This document shows, piece by piece, positions 34,409-43,828 of a DNA stretch of 64,000 nt (within the stretch, counting starts at the first letter, position 1; each line of letters starts with the position of its first letter). The notes under the pieces were generated by a model, which saw only the letters and a program-made list of their open reading frames with translations, was not told the origin of the DNA and did not search any database. Source of the stretch: Bacillus sp. MM2020_1 (GTDB lineage: Bacteria > Bacillota > Bacilli > Bacillales > Cytobacillaceae); NCBI GenBank assembly GCA_011250595.1, contig JAANMP010000009.1, forward strand, positions 1 to 64,000, given 5' to 3'. Both the position numbers and the translations under genes were made by a program.

Positions 34409-35466
34409 CGTGCTAACACCTCCATTAGTTGATTATTGTCATCATGACCCTTTATAGCAAAACGCAGCCATTTTCCCTCTAAACCGGGGAAATTAAAGGT
34501 ATGCCGTGCAATGATGCCTTGATGAAGAAGAAACTCAAACAATAAGAATTGGTCCTCTAAAAGCGGGTCCTGTAATAGGTAGAAATTAACACGAGACGAC
34601 GAAACTACAAATTCATTTTTAATAAAAAAGGAAAAAAGCCTTTTTCGCTCATTACAAATATATTCTTGTGTTTCTTTCATAAAAGATCCAGATTGCAGAC
34701 AAAGTTCCCCTGCCAGCAGCGCAATCGTATTGACACTCCAATGTGATTGCCATTTGCTAAGTTCTGAAATAAGCGCAGGAGGAGCAACTAAATATCCCAA
34801 ACGTATTCCTGGGATTGCAAACATCTTGGTCAGCGAGCGGATGATAATCAAATTTGAAAATTTGTTTATGTATGGAACTAGTGATTCATATTCTATTAAA
34901 AAATCGAAAAATGCTTCATCCAAAATGACAAAGCAATCTCGCTTTTCACATTCCTCTACAAGCGAGATAATTGTTGTCGCAGAATATTGGATGCCTGTTG
35001 GATTGTTAGGGTTGCACAAAAACATGGCATCCGCATCCAAAAGACTCAAGTGTAAATCGGCCGTGTTCAATTCAAAATTAGGCTCTACTAATTGATGGTA
35101 GACAATTTCACAGCTGTTTGCCCGACATGCTTCTTCGTATTCAGAAAATGTTGGTTCCACGATGACGACTTTTTTGCCGGCAAGCATTCGAGCAAGCAGG
35201 GTAATTAGCTCTGCCCCGCCATTGCCAATTAAAATGGATTCATACGTTACCTGTTCTGATTTTGAAATTATGTCCCTCAGCTTTGTGGCAAACGGATCTG
35301 GATAAACATTAATTTCGCGAAAAAAATCCATCCACTTTTCTTTCAAAACAGGTGGTGGACCAAGTGGATTGATGTTTGCGCTAAAATCAATAAACTGCTT
35401 TGGGAGAGCTAACCCCATCGCTTTAAATAAATATTGTGGATTCGATCCATGCGACGGCCAAATCAA
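34369..35466 (-). CDS. cobD: Threonine-phosphate decarboxylase (PLP, aminotransferase fold I)
   Basis: 365 aa class I/II aminotransferase-like protein: IDFSANINPLGPP near the N-terminus, GNGGAELITLL, CNPNNPTG, LDEAFFDF, and the PLP-lysine segment SLTKMFAIPGIRLGY. CobD-type enzymes make (R)-1-amino-2-propanol phosphate for the nucleotide loop; histidinol-phosphate aminotransferase is the close alternative, but the cob context decides. The start is a TTG at 35466, six nt after GGGGAA, within cbiB. Confidence 0.9.
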   Translation of the reverse strand: MIWPSHGSNPQYLFKAMGLALPKQFIDFSANINPLGPPPVLKEKWMDFFREINVYPDPFATKLRDIISKSEQVTYESILIGNGGAELITLLARMLAGKKVVIVEPTFSEYEEACRANSCEIVYHQLVEPNFELNTADLHLSLLDADAMFLCNPNNPTGIQYSATTIISLVEECEKRDCFVILDEAFFDFLIEYESLVPYINKFSNLIIIRSLTKMFAIPGIRLGYLVAPPALISELSKWQSHWSVNTIALLAGELCLQSGSFMKETQEYICNERKRLFSFFIKNEFVVSSSRVNFYLLQDPLLEDQFLLFEFLLHQGIIARHTFNFPGLEGKWLRFAIKGHDDNNQLMEVLARWRHHHSSSSQGE

Positions 35467-36406
35467 GGAGTATTCCCCCTATCCATAAAAGTAGTAAAAA
35501 TAATAAGACCGTTTTGCTAAGAATGTGATTGGCTTGAATGATATGGTCAGCCTGGATGGGCTGAATGGGGTCACCCATTTTTGCTCGGTTGGAAACGATC
35601 CCTTGGTAATAATTGATACCCCCAAGCTGTATTCCTAAAATTGTTGCAACAGCTGCTTCCCCCCAGCCACTGTTTGGGCTCGGATGCTTTTTTGCATCGC
35701 GAAACAAAATCGTCCACGCTTTTTTATATGTAATGCTATCAGGTCGTTGCCCCAGCAACATAATCATTCCTGTTAATCGACTGGGGAGCCAATTCATGAC
35801 ATCATCCCATTTTGCAGACGCCCAGCCAAACTCTATATATCTATTATTCATGTGGCCTACCATCGAGTCACATGTATTTGCTGCGCGATAAACCATCGCA
35901 AGCGGGGCTCCACCAAGAAGTGCCCAAAACATCGGGGCTGTCACTCCATCACTTGTATTTTCGGCAACCGTTTCAATCGTCCCACGTGCAATTTCACCTT
36001 CATCCAGGGATTCGGTATCACGGCCAACAATATAGGATAGTTTTATCCTCGCTTCAGAAAGTCCACCCTTACTTAATGGACGATAGACCTCTAGAGCCGC
36101 TCCCTTCAAGCTTTTTTGGGCAATCGTGGTAGAAATAATGATACTTTCTACTAGGACCCCGACAATTGGATGAATCCCATATCCTGTTTCTACTAAAACC
36201 AACGCAATGATATAAACAGAGAGTAAAACAAAAAGGAGCATACCCACCCCTTTTAATTGTTTAGACTCCCCTTTATTTAAACGTTTTTCAAAAAATGTGA
36301 TCATCTTCCCAATCCATCTAACCGGATGAGGCCAATTGGGTGGATCGCCAATAAACATGTCGATAAGATAGGCTATTGTTATTGCGACTAAATGATAGAT
36401 AATCAT
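35423..36406 (-). CDS. cbiB: Adenosylcobinamide-phosphate synthase CbiB
   Basis: 327 aa membrane protein. CbiB/CobD family blocks: MFIGDPPNWPHPVRWIGK, ETVAENTSDGVTAPMFWALLGGAPLAMVYRAANTCDSMVG and HPSPNSGWGEAAVA. It attaches aminopropanol (phosphate) to cobyric acid. ATGA 4-nt overlap with the upstream btuD-cbiZ gene and a 44-nt overlap with cobD. Confidence 0.94.
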   Translation of the reverse strand: MIIYHLVAITIAYLIDMFIGDPPNWPHPVRWIGKMITFFEKRLNKGESKQLKGVGMLLFVLLSVYIIALVLVETGYGIHPIVGVLVESIIISTTIAQKSLKGAALEVYRPLSKGGLSEARIKLSYIVGRDTESLDEGEIARGTIETVAENTSDGVTAPMFWALLGGAPLAMVYRAANTCDSMVGHMNNRYIEFGWASAKWDDVMNWLPSRLTGMIMLLGQRPDSITYKKAWTILFRDAKKHPSPNSGWGEAAVATILGIQLGGINYYQGIVSNRAKMGDPIQPIQADHIIQANHILSKTVLLFLLLLWIGGILLDLAVAWIESTIFI

Positions 36407-37869
36407 TTTTGTTTCCTTTTACTTGATTTTTGAATTGCTTCAGTCGTGCACTGATAAACAGCTTTGCCTATGAGCTTTCCTAACGGGGTAATCGTTCCTG
36501 CAAATTCCAGAACCGCTCCGGTTTGTGTAGCAGCAATTAATATACTATCGGTCGAGGTTCCAGAAGCGATCGTTCCTGTGACTTCATCGATTACCTTTAG
36601 ATCATTCATTGCCTTGACCTTTGCTTCTGTTGCGGTCATGATGCTTTGGATAAAAGCCTCTTCTGTCAGCTCGCCGTTCACAAAAATCCAAGTATTAATT
36701 GTGCCGGGTGTCATTTCAAATGAATGCAATTCACCTTTAGAAGCATCAATTGCATTTCCCACCCCTGCTGTTACCACAACAAAGATGGAGAATTCTTCTT
36801 CTATAAATCGTTTGTAGACCACATCTTCCAGCACGACGGCTGTCATCATCCCAACGGTTTCCGACGGTTCAAACCCCTTTGATTTTAAAAATAAGGCCAT
36901 TTCTGCTCGATGATTACTACAGCTGTAATCCTTGTGAACATGTCGGTTGACAAATGTTTGGTGCCACCCCGTTCCCGAACCAATGACCCCTGATGACATG
37001 GTCCTTAATGGAATAGGCGTTGTTAACTCGATCATTTCTTCCGAAAAATGTAACCTCGACTCATCTATGTTAAAATCGACAACTTCGCTATTCATTTTAG
37101 GAAGTAAGACCATTTGCGGTGCAGCGACTTTAGGATGAGGATGTTTTTGAATGTCTGTATGGTACACGTCTCTTATTCGTTCTTCCCGAAGCACTTCATT
37201 AGGAATCTGATCAATATTAATTCGTCCGTTTTCAAGGAGGAGCAACCGGTCACAATACAGCCCCGCAAGGTTTAAATCATGAAAAATTGAGATGACGGTT
37301 AACCCGTTTTCTGATGTCCATTGTTTTAAGAAATCTAATAATTCCTTTTGATACGATAAATCCAAGTGGTTTGTGGGTTCATCTAATAAGAGAATCTCAG
37401 GTTCTTGGGCTAAGGCTTGGGCGAGAAATACTCGTTGTTTTTCCCCGCCTGAAAGCTCCTGAATATTTTTATTTTGGAATCTGGATACACCAATTTGATT
37501 CATTACTTTTTGGACGACCTCTTCATCGGCGGTACTCCAAGTTTGGAACAACCCCTTCTGGTGGGCATAACGGCCGAGGGAGACGGTTTCTTTTACCGTA
37601 TAGGAGAAAGACTGTGATGAATGCTGGGAAAGAACTGCGATAATTTTAGCCAACTGCTTAGCATTATATTCCTTGAGCGGTTTTCCATTGATCACAATCT
37701 CCCCTCCTTGGAACGGTAAAATTCCACTGAGCATTTTCAAAAGAGTTGTCTTACCACTTCCATTTGGCCCCAATATCCCAAATAATTCTCCCTTTTCCAC
37801 GTTAAAGGAAATATCTTTCAGAACGGCTTCACTTGAGTATCCACCAGAAACCTGTTGAACGTTGAGCAT
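36403..37869 (-). CDS. Fusion: corrinoid ABC ATPase (BtuD) plus adenosylcobinamide amidohydrolase (CbiZ)
   Basis: 488 aa in two parts. Residues about 1-240 are a FecE/BtuD-type ATPase: Walker A GPNGSGKTT (Lys40), signature LSGGEKQ at 139-145, Walker B LLLDEPTNHLD. Residues about 265-480 are a CbiZ domain (SSGVIGSGTGWHQTFVNRHV, NHRAEMALFL, TAGVGNAIDAS, GTSTDSILIAATQTG). CbiZ hydrolyses adenosylcobinamide (and pseudo-B12-type corrinoids) to adenosylcobyric acid. Coupling import with remodelling in one chain is known in some Bacillaceae. It follows btuC by 3 nt and overlaps cbiB by 4 nt. Confidence 0.93.
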   Translation of the reverse strand: MLNVQQVSGGYSSEAVLKDISFNVEKGELFGILGPNGSGKTTLLKMLSGILPFQGGEIVINGKPLKEYNAKQLAKIIAVLSQHSSQSFSYTVKETVSLGRYAHQKGLFQTWSTADEEVVQKVMNQIGVSRFQNKNIQELSGGEKQRVFLAQALAQEPEILLLDEPTNHLDLSYQKELLDFLKQWTSENGLTVISIFHDLNLAGLYCDRLLLLENGRINIDQIPNEVLREERIRDVYHTDIQKHPHPKVAAPQMVLLPKMNSEVVDFNIDESRLHFSEEMIELTTPIPLRTMSSGVIGSGTGWHQTFVNRHVHKDYSCSNHRAEMALFLKSKGFEPSETVGMMTAVVLEDVVYKRFIEEEFSIFVVVTAGVGNAIDASKGELHSFEMTPGTINTWIFVNGELTEEAFIQSIMTATEAKVKAMNDLKVIDEVTGTIASGTSTDSILIAATQTGAVLEFAGTITPLGKLIGKAVYQCTTEAIQKSSKRKQK

Positions 37870-37872
37870 CCT

Positions 37873-38934
37873 TTAACCACTTCTTTCCATCCTTTTTCTT
37901 TGTAGCAGAATTAGTGCAAATACAGGTGCACCAATTAAAGCAGTAATCACACCAATCGGTAATTCTGTAGGAGAGATAATTGTTCTTGATATCAAGTCAG
38001 CTAAAATTAAAAAACCGCTCCCCGTTATAATGGATAGAGGAAGAAGATGCCGATGGTCCGGACCCCATAATAATCTGGATAGATGGGGGATCACTAACCC
38101 GACAAAACCAATGGTGCCTGACACCGCAACCGCCGCTCCGGTTAATATTGAGCCCGCTGTTAAGATTATGAGCTTTCTCTTTTGTACGTTGACTCCTAAA
38201 TGCTGTGCTCGTTCTTCTCCAAATGACATGGCATTTAGTTCCTTGGCATTAAAGATTAACAGTCCTGATCCAATGATAAAAAATGGCAAAATGATCTTTA
38301 TGTATTCCCAGCCTCTCATTGATACGCTCCCTAGCAGCCAGCCAATAATTTGGCGGAGTTCATCTCCAGTCAGTGCGATCATTAGCGAAATAATGGCTCC
38401 TAAAAAGGAACTAAAAATGATACCCGTTAAAATAATCGTTTCCACTCGCATCGAGCGTTCGATTTTACTAGCGAAGGTAAGAACTAGAAAGATGGTTAAG
38501 AATGAAAATAGGATACTTAATAATGGCAAGGTGAAGGAACCTACAAATGGGATTGACAGCTGGAAAAACAGTGTTAAAACCGCACCTACAGATGCACCGG
38601 AGGATACTCCTAATGTATACGGATCTGCTAACGGATTTCGAAGCAGTCCTTGAAAGGCTGCCCCTGCGATAGCAAGGGAAGCTCCGACAAGACCTGATAA
38701 AATCACTCTAGGTAAGCGTATGTTTAGGACAATACTTGAATACATAGGGTCGATTGTCTCCAATATACTTAACCCAAAAACTTTTGCACCAATAATCTTA
38801 ATAATCGTTATGATTGGAACCGAAACTGTTCCAATTGAAATCCCTAATAATATAGAAAGAACAAGAAAAATTCCCGCTAGACAATAGGCTAAATACTTGT
38901 TATTTAAAAATGTCAGGATAGACAGCCTTCGCAA
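37873..38934 (-). CDS. btuC: Corrinoid ABC transporter permease (BtuC/FecCD family)
   Basis: 353 aa with about ten membrane helices. Family marks: LRLPRVILSGLVGASLAIAGAAFQGLLRNPLADPYTLGVSSGASVGA, GTIGFVGLVIPHLSRLLWG and ELPIGVITALIGAPVFALILLQR. The FecCD family also covers siderophore permeases, but the operon identifies corrinoid as substrate. The start is a TTG at 38934 with AAGGAG nine nt upstream, inside the 3' end of btuF. Confidence 0.93.
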   Translation of the reverse strand: MRRLSILTFLNNKYLAYCLAGIFLVLSILLGISIGTVSVPIITIIKIIGAKVFGLSILETIDPMYSSIVLNIRLPRVILSGLVGASLAIAGAAFQGLLRNPLADPYTLGVSSGASVGAVLTLFFQLSIPFVGSFTLPLLSILFSFLTIFLVLTFASKIERSMRVETIILTGIIFSSFLGAIISLMIALTGDELRQIIGWLLGSVSMRGWEYIKIILPFFIIGSGLLIFNAKELNAMSFGEERAQHLGVNVQKRKLIILTAGSILTGAAVAVSGTIGFVGLVIPHLSRLLWGPDHRHLLPLSIITGSGFLILADLISRTIISPTELPIGVITALIGAPVFALILLQRKRMERSG

Positions 38935-39865
38935 GATCTTCTACTCCTTCAACGATCCTTGGGCCTGTACGTGTCACACGGTCCGAATCGACATCGACAA
39001 CATGCTTATTTTTTACCGCGTTGACCGTTTCCCAGCCTTTTCTAGTTAATACTTGATCAACTGGGTTCTTGACATAGTATCCGTAAGTTGTGACAATGAC
39101 ATCTGGATTACGTTTAATCATTGCTTCTTGGTCAATTTTAATCCAGCCTTCTTGATCATTTGCGATGTTTTCCGCATTAATCAAACTAAGCATTTGATCC
39201 ATAAACGTATTCTTTCCTGATGTATAAATTTCTGGAGCGGGTGAAACCTCAACTAATACCTTTTTCTTTTCCTTAATCCCGCTAGCTTTTGCTTTAATAT
39301 CTTCTAATTTTTCCTTCATCCCGGAGATAATCTCTTCGGCTTTAACTGTTTCACCAGTAGCTTTCCCAATCATATCTATCGAATCAAAGACTTGGTCAAA
39401 GTTTTGGGCATCATTAACGACAAATACTGCAATACCCGCATCTTTTAACTGCTGAAGCCCTGCTTCAGAATTTGTAGCCCAAGAGGCATGGGCCAAGACT
39501 AAATCTGGCTTTAAGGAAATGATCTTTTCTAAATTTATTTCTTGCCCGCCAATTTTCTCTTTTTTCGTGGCAGCTTCTGGATAGTTATCAAAATCGGTTA
39601 CCCCGACCACTTCTTTGTCTAGACCTAGGGCAAAAACAATTTCTGTATTACTTGGAATAAGTGAAACAATCTTTTCAGGTTTTTTTTCGATAGTAACTTT
39701 GGTTTTGGTTGCATCTGTAAGTGTAAGTGGATACGTTATTTCTGCTGTTTTCTTTTCAACACTTGTTTTATTCTCTTCCTTTACCTGATTTTTCTTTTCA
39801 GCACACCCTGCCAAAACTCCTACTGTCAATAATACTACTAACAGCAATGAATACAACTTCTTCAT
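38900..39865 (-). CDS. btuF: Corrinoid ABC transporter substrate-binding lipoprotein
   Basis: 321 aa. Signal peptide with lipobox LAGC (Cys20), a Lys/Glu-rich linker, then a periplasmic-binding-protein type III fold: EKIVSLIPSNTEIVFALGL, GVTDFDNYP, LKPDLVLAHASW, IYTSGKNTFMDQML. First gene of the operon behind the cobalamin riboswitch. Binds vitamin B12 or cobinamide outside the membrane. Confidence 0.92.
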   Translation of the reverse strand: MKKLYSLLLVVLLTVGVLAGCAEKKNQVKEENKTSVEKKTAEITYPLTLTDATKTKVTIEKKPEKIVSLIPSNTEIVFALGLDKEVVGVTDFDNYPEAATKKEKIGGQEINLEKIISLKPDLVLAHASWATNSEAGLQQLKDAGIAVFVVNDAQNFDQVFDSIDMIGKATGETVKAEEIISGMKEKLEDIKAKASGIKEKKKVLVEVSPAPEIYTSGKNTFMDQMLSLINAENIANDQEGWIKIDQEAMIKRNPDVIVTTYGYYVKNPVDQVLTRKGWETVNAVKNKHVVDVDSDRVTRTGPRIVEGVEDLAKAVYPDIFK

Positions 39866-39942
39866 TTTTCTCCCTGCTTTCTGTGTAATTACATGTATGT
39901 AACAAAAAATAAGTTCATGTGCTAACCCAATAGCCGGATAAC

Positions 39943-39980
39943 AACAAAAAACATCTCCACAAATGACATGGAGATGTTGG
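39943..39980 (-). terminator. Intrinsic terminator of the cobalamin riboswitch expression platform
   Basis: AACATCTCCA pairs exactly with TGGAGATGTT, followed on the minus strand by TTTTTTGTTG. It lies between the aptamer and btuF, where cobalamin binding would favour termination. Confidence 0.85.
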
Positions 39981-40065
39981 TATGATTAGATTCAGGTTAC
40001 TAATATAAAGTAAAGAGAGTCTAGCCCTTCAACACCCTTCCTATCCTCGTAGGTTTATTGGCGCA

Positions 40066-40206
40066 CAAGAATTAGGCAGGTTTCCTGGCTCATGATCATC
40101 GCTTCCTATGTCTTCCCATCGTCTTCGACAGTGACACAATATAGGTTGCTCCCATTTACAGTGGCGGGACCGCGTTGGCTTATACCAAACTTCCCTTTTA
40201 AGCTAA
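40066..40206 (-). ncRNA. Cobalamin riboswitch aptamer
   Basis: On the minus strand the conserved elements appear in order: GGGAAGTTTGGT, AAGCCAACGCGGTCCCGCCACTG (B12 box region), a GTCACTG arm, GGGAAG, and GAGCCAGGAAACCTGCCTA. Spacing and order match the adenosylcobalamin-class aptamer. With the terminator 85 nt downstream, it should switch off the 13-gene operon from btuF to cblS when cobalamin is plentiful. Confidence 0.93.
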
Positions 40207-40309
40207 AAATCTTTTGATAAGATTTAGCACCTAATTTTTAAAAATATTTTTTGTTAATCTCATTATAGAAAAGATAAAATGATTTGTATATGTCTTTGCA
40301 ATAATTTTA

Positions 40310-40777
40310 TTACTCAAAGCTTCTGCATAAATTTGCCATTTCAATTGCGGCCGATGCTGCATCCCAGCCTTTATTACCTGCTTTTGTTCCGGCACGCTCG
40401 ATCGCCTGTTCAATAGATTCCGTTGTTAACACTCCAAAAATAACCGGAATGCCACTGCTTAAATTGATAGCGGAAACTCCTTTCGCCACTTCATTACATA
40501 CATAGTCAAAATGAGGAGTCGAGCCGCGAATCACTGTTCCAAGCGTGATAACCGCATCATATTTTTTACTATTCGCCATTTTTTGAGCGATTAATGATAT
40601 CTCAAATACACCTGGAACCCAGGCAATATCCACGTCTGTTTCGCTGACTCCATGTCTTTTAAGTGAATCCTGAGCACCGCTTAATAATTTACTTGTAATG
40701 AATTCATTAAATCGTCCAACAACGATTCCGATTTTTAATCCGGAGCCAACTAAATTTCCTTCAAAAATATTACCCAT
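40310..40777 (-). CDS. ribH: 6,7-dimethyl-8-ribityllumazine synthase
   Basis: 155 aa, standard length for the icosahedral enzyme. Seen: [11 protein letters not shown], the substrate loop [30 protein letters not shown] with the catalytic His, and [23 protein letters not shown]. It condenses ArPP-derived pyrimidine with dihydroxybutanone phosphate in riboflavin synthesis. GGAGGAATACAC precedes the ATG. Last gene of a shortened rib operon. Confidence 0.96.
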   Translation of the reverse strand: MGNIFEGNLVGSGLKIGIVVGRFNEFITSKLLSGAQDSLKRHGVSETDVDIAWVPGVFEISLIAQKMANSKKYDAVITLGTVIRGSTPHFDYVCNEVAKGVSAINLSSGIPVIFGVLTTESIEQAIERAGTKAGNKGWDAASAAIEMANLCRSFE

Positions 40778-40826
40778 GTGTATTCCTCCAAAAATAGTTT
40801 AGTTAAGCATTTTTTTCAAGAGGTTA

Positions 40827-41453
40827 TTAAACCTCTCGTTTGACAAAATGTTCCTTATTCATTCGGTATTCAATTAGGTCCTTAATGGTAATCATTTTAA
40901 CATTTAGCTTATCTGCAATAATTCGCAATTGTGGGACGCGGGCCATCGTTCCGTCTTCATTCATGATTTCACAAATAACCCCTGCTGGCTTGGAGCCGCA
41001 AAGTAGAGCAAGATCCACAGCTGCTTCTGTATGCCCATTTCTACTCAGGACTCCGCCTTTTTTAGCAATCAGTGGAAAAATATGCCCTGGTCTTAAAAAA
41101 TCAGCTGCTTTCGATTCTGGGTCAACCATACTCAATACGGTTGCCGATCGTTCAAACGCAGAAATCCCTGTCGTAGAAAACTTATGGTCAATACTCACAG
41201 TAAAAGCTGTTCGATTTCGATCGGTGTTCTCGGAAACCATTGGGTTTAAGTCTAACTTTTGAGCAAGTTCCTCATCAATAGGAACACAGATTAGCCCTCT
41301 TCCATGAGTGGCCATTAGGTTTATAACCTCGGGCTTTGCTTTTTCAGCAAGAGAAATAAAATCACCTTCATTTTCTCTATTCTCATCATCACAAACAATA
41401 ATTACCTTTCCTTCTTTTAAATCAGTAAGAGCTTCGTCAATCATATTAAACAT
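40827..41453 (-). CDS. ribB: 3,4-dihydroxy-2-butanone 4-phosphate synthase (RibB only)
   Basis: 208 aa corresponding to the RibB half only: [20 protein letters not shown] (acidic metal loop), [54 protein letters not shown]. It ends [14 protein letters not shown], the linker that normally leads into the GTP cyclohydrolase II (RibA) half in Bacillus RibBA fusions; the stop lies in a perfect AGAGGTT-ATTA-AACCTCT inverted repeat. No RibA sequence follows. Start: ATG at 41453, after GAAAGAAGAG; an earlier ATG at 41474 lacks a ribosome site. Confidence 0.92.
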   Translation of the reverse strand: MFNMIDEALTDLKEGKVIIVCDDENRENEGDFISLAEKAKPEVINLMATHGRGLICVPIDEELAQKLDLNPMVSENTDRNRTAFTVSIDHKFSTTGISAFERSATVLSMVDPESKAADFLRPGHIFPLIAKKGGVLSRNGHTEAAVDLALLCGSKPAGVICEIMNEDGTMARVPQLRIIADKLNVKMITIKDLIEYRMNKEHFVKREV

Positions 41454-41482
41454 CGTCTGATCTCTTCTTTCCATTAATCATT

Positions 41483-42142
41483 TTATAAAAATCCATTTTC
41501 TTCTAAAAAATTGGCGGTTATCCCCTTGCTACTTTTTTGCGGAGGTTGGTTTGATAGGTTATGAATAAAATGACCCACGTATTTACCAATCATATCGCAT
41601 TCTAGATTCACAATATCCCCAGAACCCTTCAGTCCTAAAATCGATTCTGACACGGTGTGTGGGATAATTGATAAGGTAAAACTGTTTTCCGATACAGTAA
41701 AAACGGTTAAGCTAGTCCCATCCACCGCAATAGAACCTCTTAAGATGACATATCTTAATAATTCCTGGTCAGCCTCAATCTCATAGTAAATCGCGTTTTC
41801 AAGTGATTGTTTACTTTTTATTACGCCAGTCCCATCAATATGTCCTGAGACGAAATGTCCGCCAAACCTTCCACCTGCTGCCATCGCCCGCTCAAGGTTA
41901 ACCTTCGAACCCCGTTTTACCATGTTTAAACTGCTAGCCCTGACTGTCTCTGGCATAACATCTACCGTAAACAGCCTACCCGTATAGGATGTGACCGTAA
42001 GACAAACCCCGTTGACTGCAATACTGTCGCCAAGGTGGACATCATTAAGTATTTTTTTTGCTTCAATCGTTAACACGAACGACTCGCCAGTCCGCTGGAT
42101 GTTTGCGATGACGCCAATTTCTTCAATAATCCCAGTAAACAT
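41483..42142 (-). CDS. ribE: Riboflavin synthase alpha subunit
   Basis: 219 aa with two homologous lumazine-binding barrels. Barrel 1 starts MFTGIIEEIG and has NGVCLTV; barrel 2 has GTSLTVF and GHFVSGHIDGTG precedes it. It dismutates two lumazine molecules into riboflavin. Start set at the ATG at 42142 (AGAAGGAG upstream) that begins the family's MFTGI. First gene after the FMN riboswitch; ribD, which usually comes first, is missing. Confidence 0.95.
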   Translation of the reverse strand: MFTGIIEEIGVIANIQRTGESFVLTIEAKKILNDVHLGDSIAVNGVCLTVTSYTGRLFTVDVMPETVRASSLNMVKRGSKVNLERAMAAGGRFGGHFVSGHIDGTGVIKSKQSLENAIYYEIEADQELLRYVILRGSIAVDGTSLTVFTVSENSFTLSIIPHTVSESILGLKGSGDIVNLECDMIGKYVGHFIHNLSNQPPQKSSKGITANFLEENGFL

Positions 42143-42183
42143 ATCGCTCCTTCTCCTAACTATCAATCCAGATGATTCTTACT

Positions 42184-42230
42184 CTAAAAATAAGAAGGAC
42201 CCTGAAGACATAAGTCATCAGGGTCCTGAA
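42184..42230 (-). terminator. Terminator of the FMN riboswitch expression platform
   Basis: AGGACCCTGA pairs exactly with TCAGGGTCCT; on the minus strand it is followed by TCTTATTTTTAG. It lies between the FMN aptamer and ribE. Confidence 0.85.
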
Positions 42231-42293
42231 AAAGGCAATAGAAAATAAAGGGTTAAAAATAGGCAAACTTCAGCCTACAGTTAATCCTGTCTT

Positions 42294-42436
42294 TTCCTTC
42301 TCCCATCCAGACTTTAACTGTCGGCCCTGGAGTTTCACCAGATCCACCGTTTAACAAAAAATGTTAACCGGGTCACGGACTAAGAAGCATAGCTTCATCA
42401 CCGCCGGTTAGGAATTTCACCTGACCCCGAAGGAAA
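42294..42436 (-). ncRNA. FMN (RFN) riboswitch aptamer
   Basis: Minus-strand RFN elements are clear: TTCGGGGTCAGGTGAAATTCC, ACCGGCGGTGATG, AGTCCGTGAC, GGATCTGGTGAAACTCCAG, GCCGACAGTTAAAGTCTGG and ATGGGAGAAGG. With the downstream terminator this predicts FMN-dependent shut-off of ribE-ribB-ribH. Confidence 0.95.
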
Positions 42437-42556
42437 TTATTCGAATATATATTATGATAGTACAACTATTTCTAACAGTAAAGTAATTGCTCTTATATTT
42501 TACCCAAACAGGAAATTCTTACTATGTTTTATCTTTTATCTTCACAAAAATTTTTT

Positions 42557-43027
42557 TTATTTTTTATACGTTTTTACAGGAAGGTAAATATCAAAGTAAA
42601 GCTCTCCATTTGCATTTAGATGGTCATGTTCTTCTTTATAGACCTCAATGCTTAAGGCATTGTGATCCTGTTCATAGCCATATTCCCCCATCCAGGAATA
42701 TATTTTTTTATATGTATTTTCGACTTCCTCTTGACTTCCTCTATGCGTCGCGAAAACATAATTTTTACTTGGAATCGTAAAGCCAACCATTCCTTCAGGG
42801 ATTTCTTCTATTTTTTCAACGGGTGCTGTTACATAATAAGTGAGTTCTGTCTCTCTGCTATGAAAAGGCGCAATTAAAACAGGTTCTTTCGTTTGATAGG
42901 ATACTTCTTCAAGCCGGCTGATCATTTCTTTAAAAAGATTTGGGATTGTATTAATTTGTGAATAAGTCCCATTCCATGAAATTCCAACTACTTTCATCTC
43001 TTCTTTTTCAATTACCTGGATACTCAT
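42557..43027 (-). CDS. GyrI-like / AraC effector-binding domain protein
   Basis: 156 aa consisting only of a GyrI-like small-molecule-binding domain (SOUL/GyrI fold): VIEKEEMKVVGISWNGTY at the N-terminus and ENTYKKIYSWMGEYGYEQDHNALSIEVYKE toward the end. No DNA-binding domain is attached. Stand-alone GyrI-like proteins are implicated in gyrase protection or xenobiotic binding/hydrolysis; the role here is open. AAAGGGGGG upstream of the ATG. Confidence 0.78.
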   Translation of the reverse strand: MSIQVIEKEEMKVVGISWNGTYSQINTIPNLFKEMISRLEEVSYQTKEPVLIAPFHSRETELTYYVTAPVEKIEEIPEGMVGFTIPSKNYVFATHRGSQEEVENTYKKIYSWMGEYGYEQDHNALSIEVYKEEHDHLNANGELYFDIYLPVKTYKK

Positions 43028-43169
43028 GTTAACCCCCCCTTTTGAATTATCATACTAATATAATTCTAATAAGTGCCATTAAAATCCTGCATAAATATTT
43101 CGACCAAATCAGTAAATTTATTTCAAAAAATGCAGAAAAGAAATCTAAGAATAGGTTGTTGGTGGGAAG

Positions 43170-43694
43170 TCATTTTAATATACTTTGTGGTATATTAAAA
43201 ACATTCCACAAAAAAGAAGCAAAGATAGCAGAAAGGATCCAAGCTAAGAGTGGTTTTTTATAATGAACAGCTAAAACAGAAAACATCACAAAACTAAATA
43301 AAGCGGACCAGCCTAAATTCCAGCCATTTTTATGGACGATTCCCCCTAATTTTAAATCAGTAAATTCATTAATGGTATACAGCAGTGTCCAGATAAGGAT
43401 AAATACCAGCTTCTTCCACGCTGTCTTGGGCATTTTACCAAGGAAAATGCTAATCGTTGCAGGATACTTAATTAACATAATCAATAAGGCAATATGGGTG
43501 TGCTTGGCCCAGCCTTTATCACTTCCTACAGGTACATACTCCCACATACTATACTTATAAAATAAAAATTGATAAACCAAATCACCAACCATTAAGAAGA
43601 GAAAGGTAGGATAGTAGGCTTTCCAATTTTTCCAATCGCCCCATTTTATTGCTGAAAAAATAAATATAGCCCCATACATTGCGTTCAGATTCAC
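43170..43694 (-). CDS. Multi-pass membrane protein of unknown function
   Basis: 174 aa, five or six hydrophobic segments rich in Trp, Tyr and Phe (for example WKNWKAYYPTFLFLMVGDLVYQFLFYKYSMWEYVP). The start is placed at the GTG at 43694, which follows AGGAG by 7 nt; the longer frame to 43757 crosses that ribosome site. Resembles small Bacillus membrane proteins annotated only as hypothetical. No functional clue from neighbours. Confidence 0.6.
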   Translation of the reverse strand: MNLNAMYGAIFIFSAIKWGDWKNWKAYYPTFLFLMVGDLVYQFLFYKYSMWEYVPVGSDKGWAKHTHIALLIMLIKYPATISIFLGKMPKTAWKKLVFILIWTLLYTINEFTDLKLGGIVHKNGWNLGWSALFSFVMFSVLAVHYKKPLLAWILSAIFASFLWNVFNIPQSILK

Positions 43695-43828
43695 GAGCAA
43701 ACTCCTTAGAAATATTATATTGATATTTTTTCCAGATAATTGGAAGTTGAAACCCAATTAATAAATAAAATATGCGCATTAAATAAGTCTTCCGTTTGGT
43801 AATCAAGATAATCTCCCAGAGGATGTTT

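Noticed and set aside
34369..35466. Histidinol-phosphate aminotransferase (hisC)
   Set aside because: The fold is shared, but overlaps with cbiB and cobU in a cobalamin operon make the CobD role far more likely.
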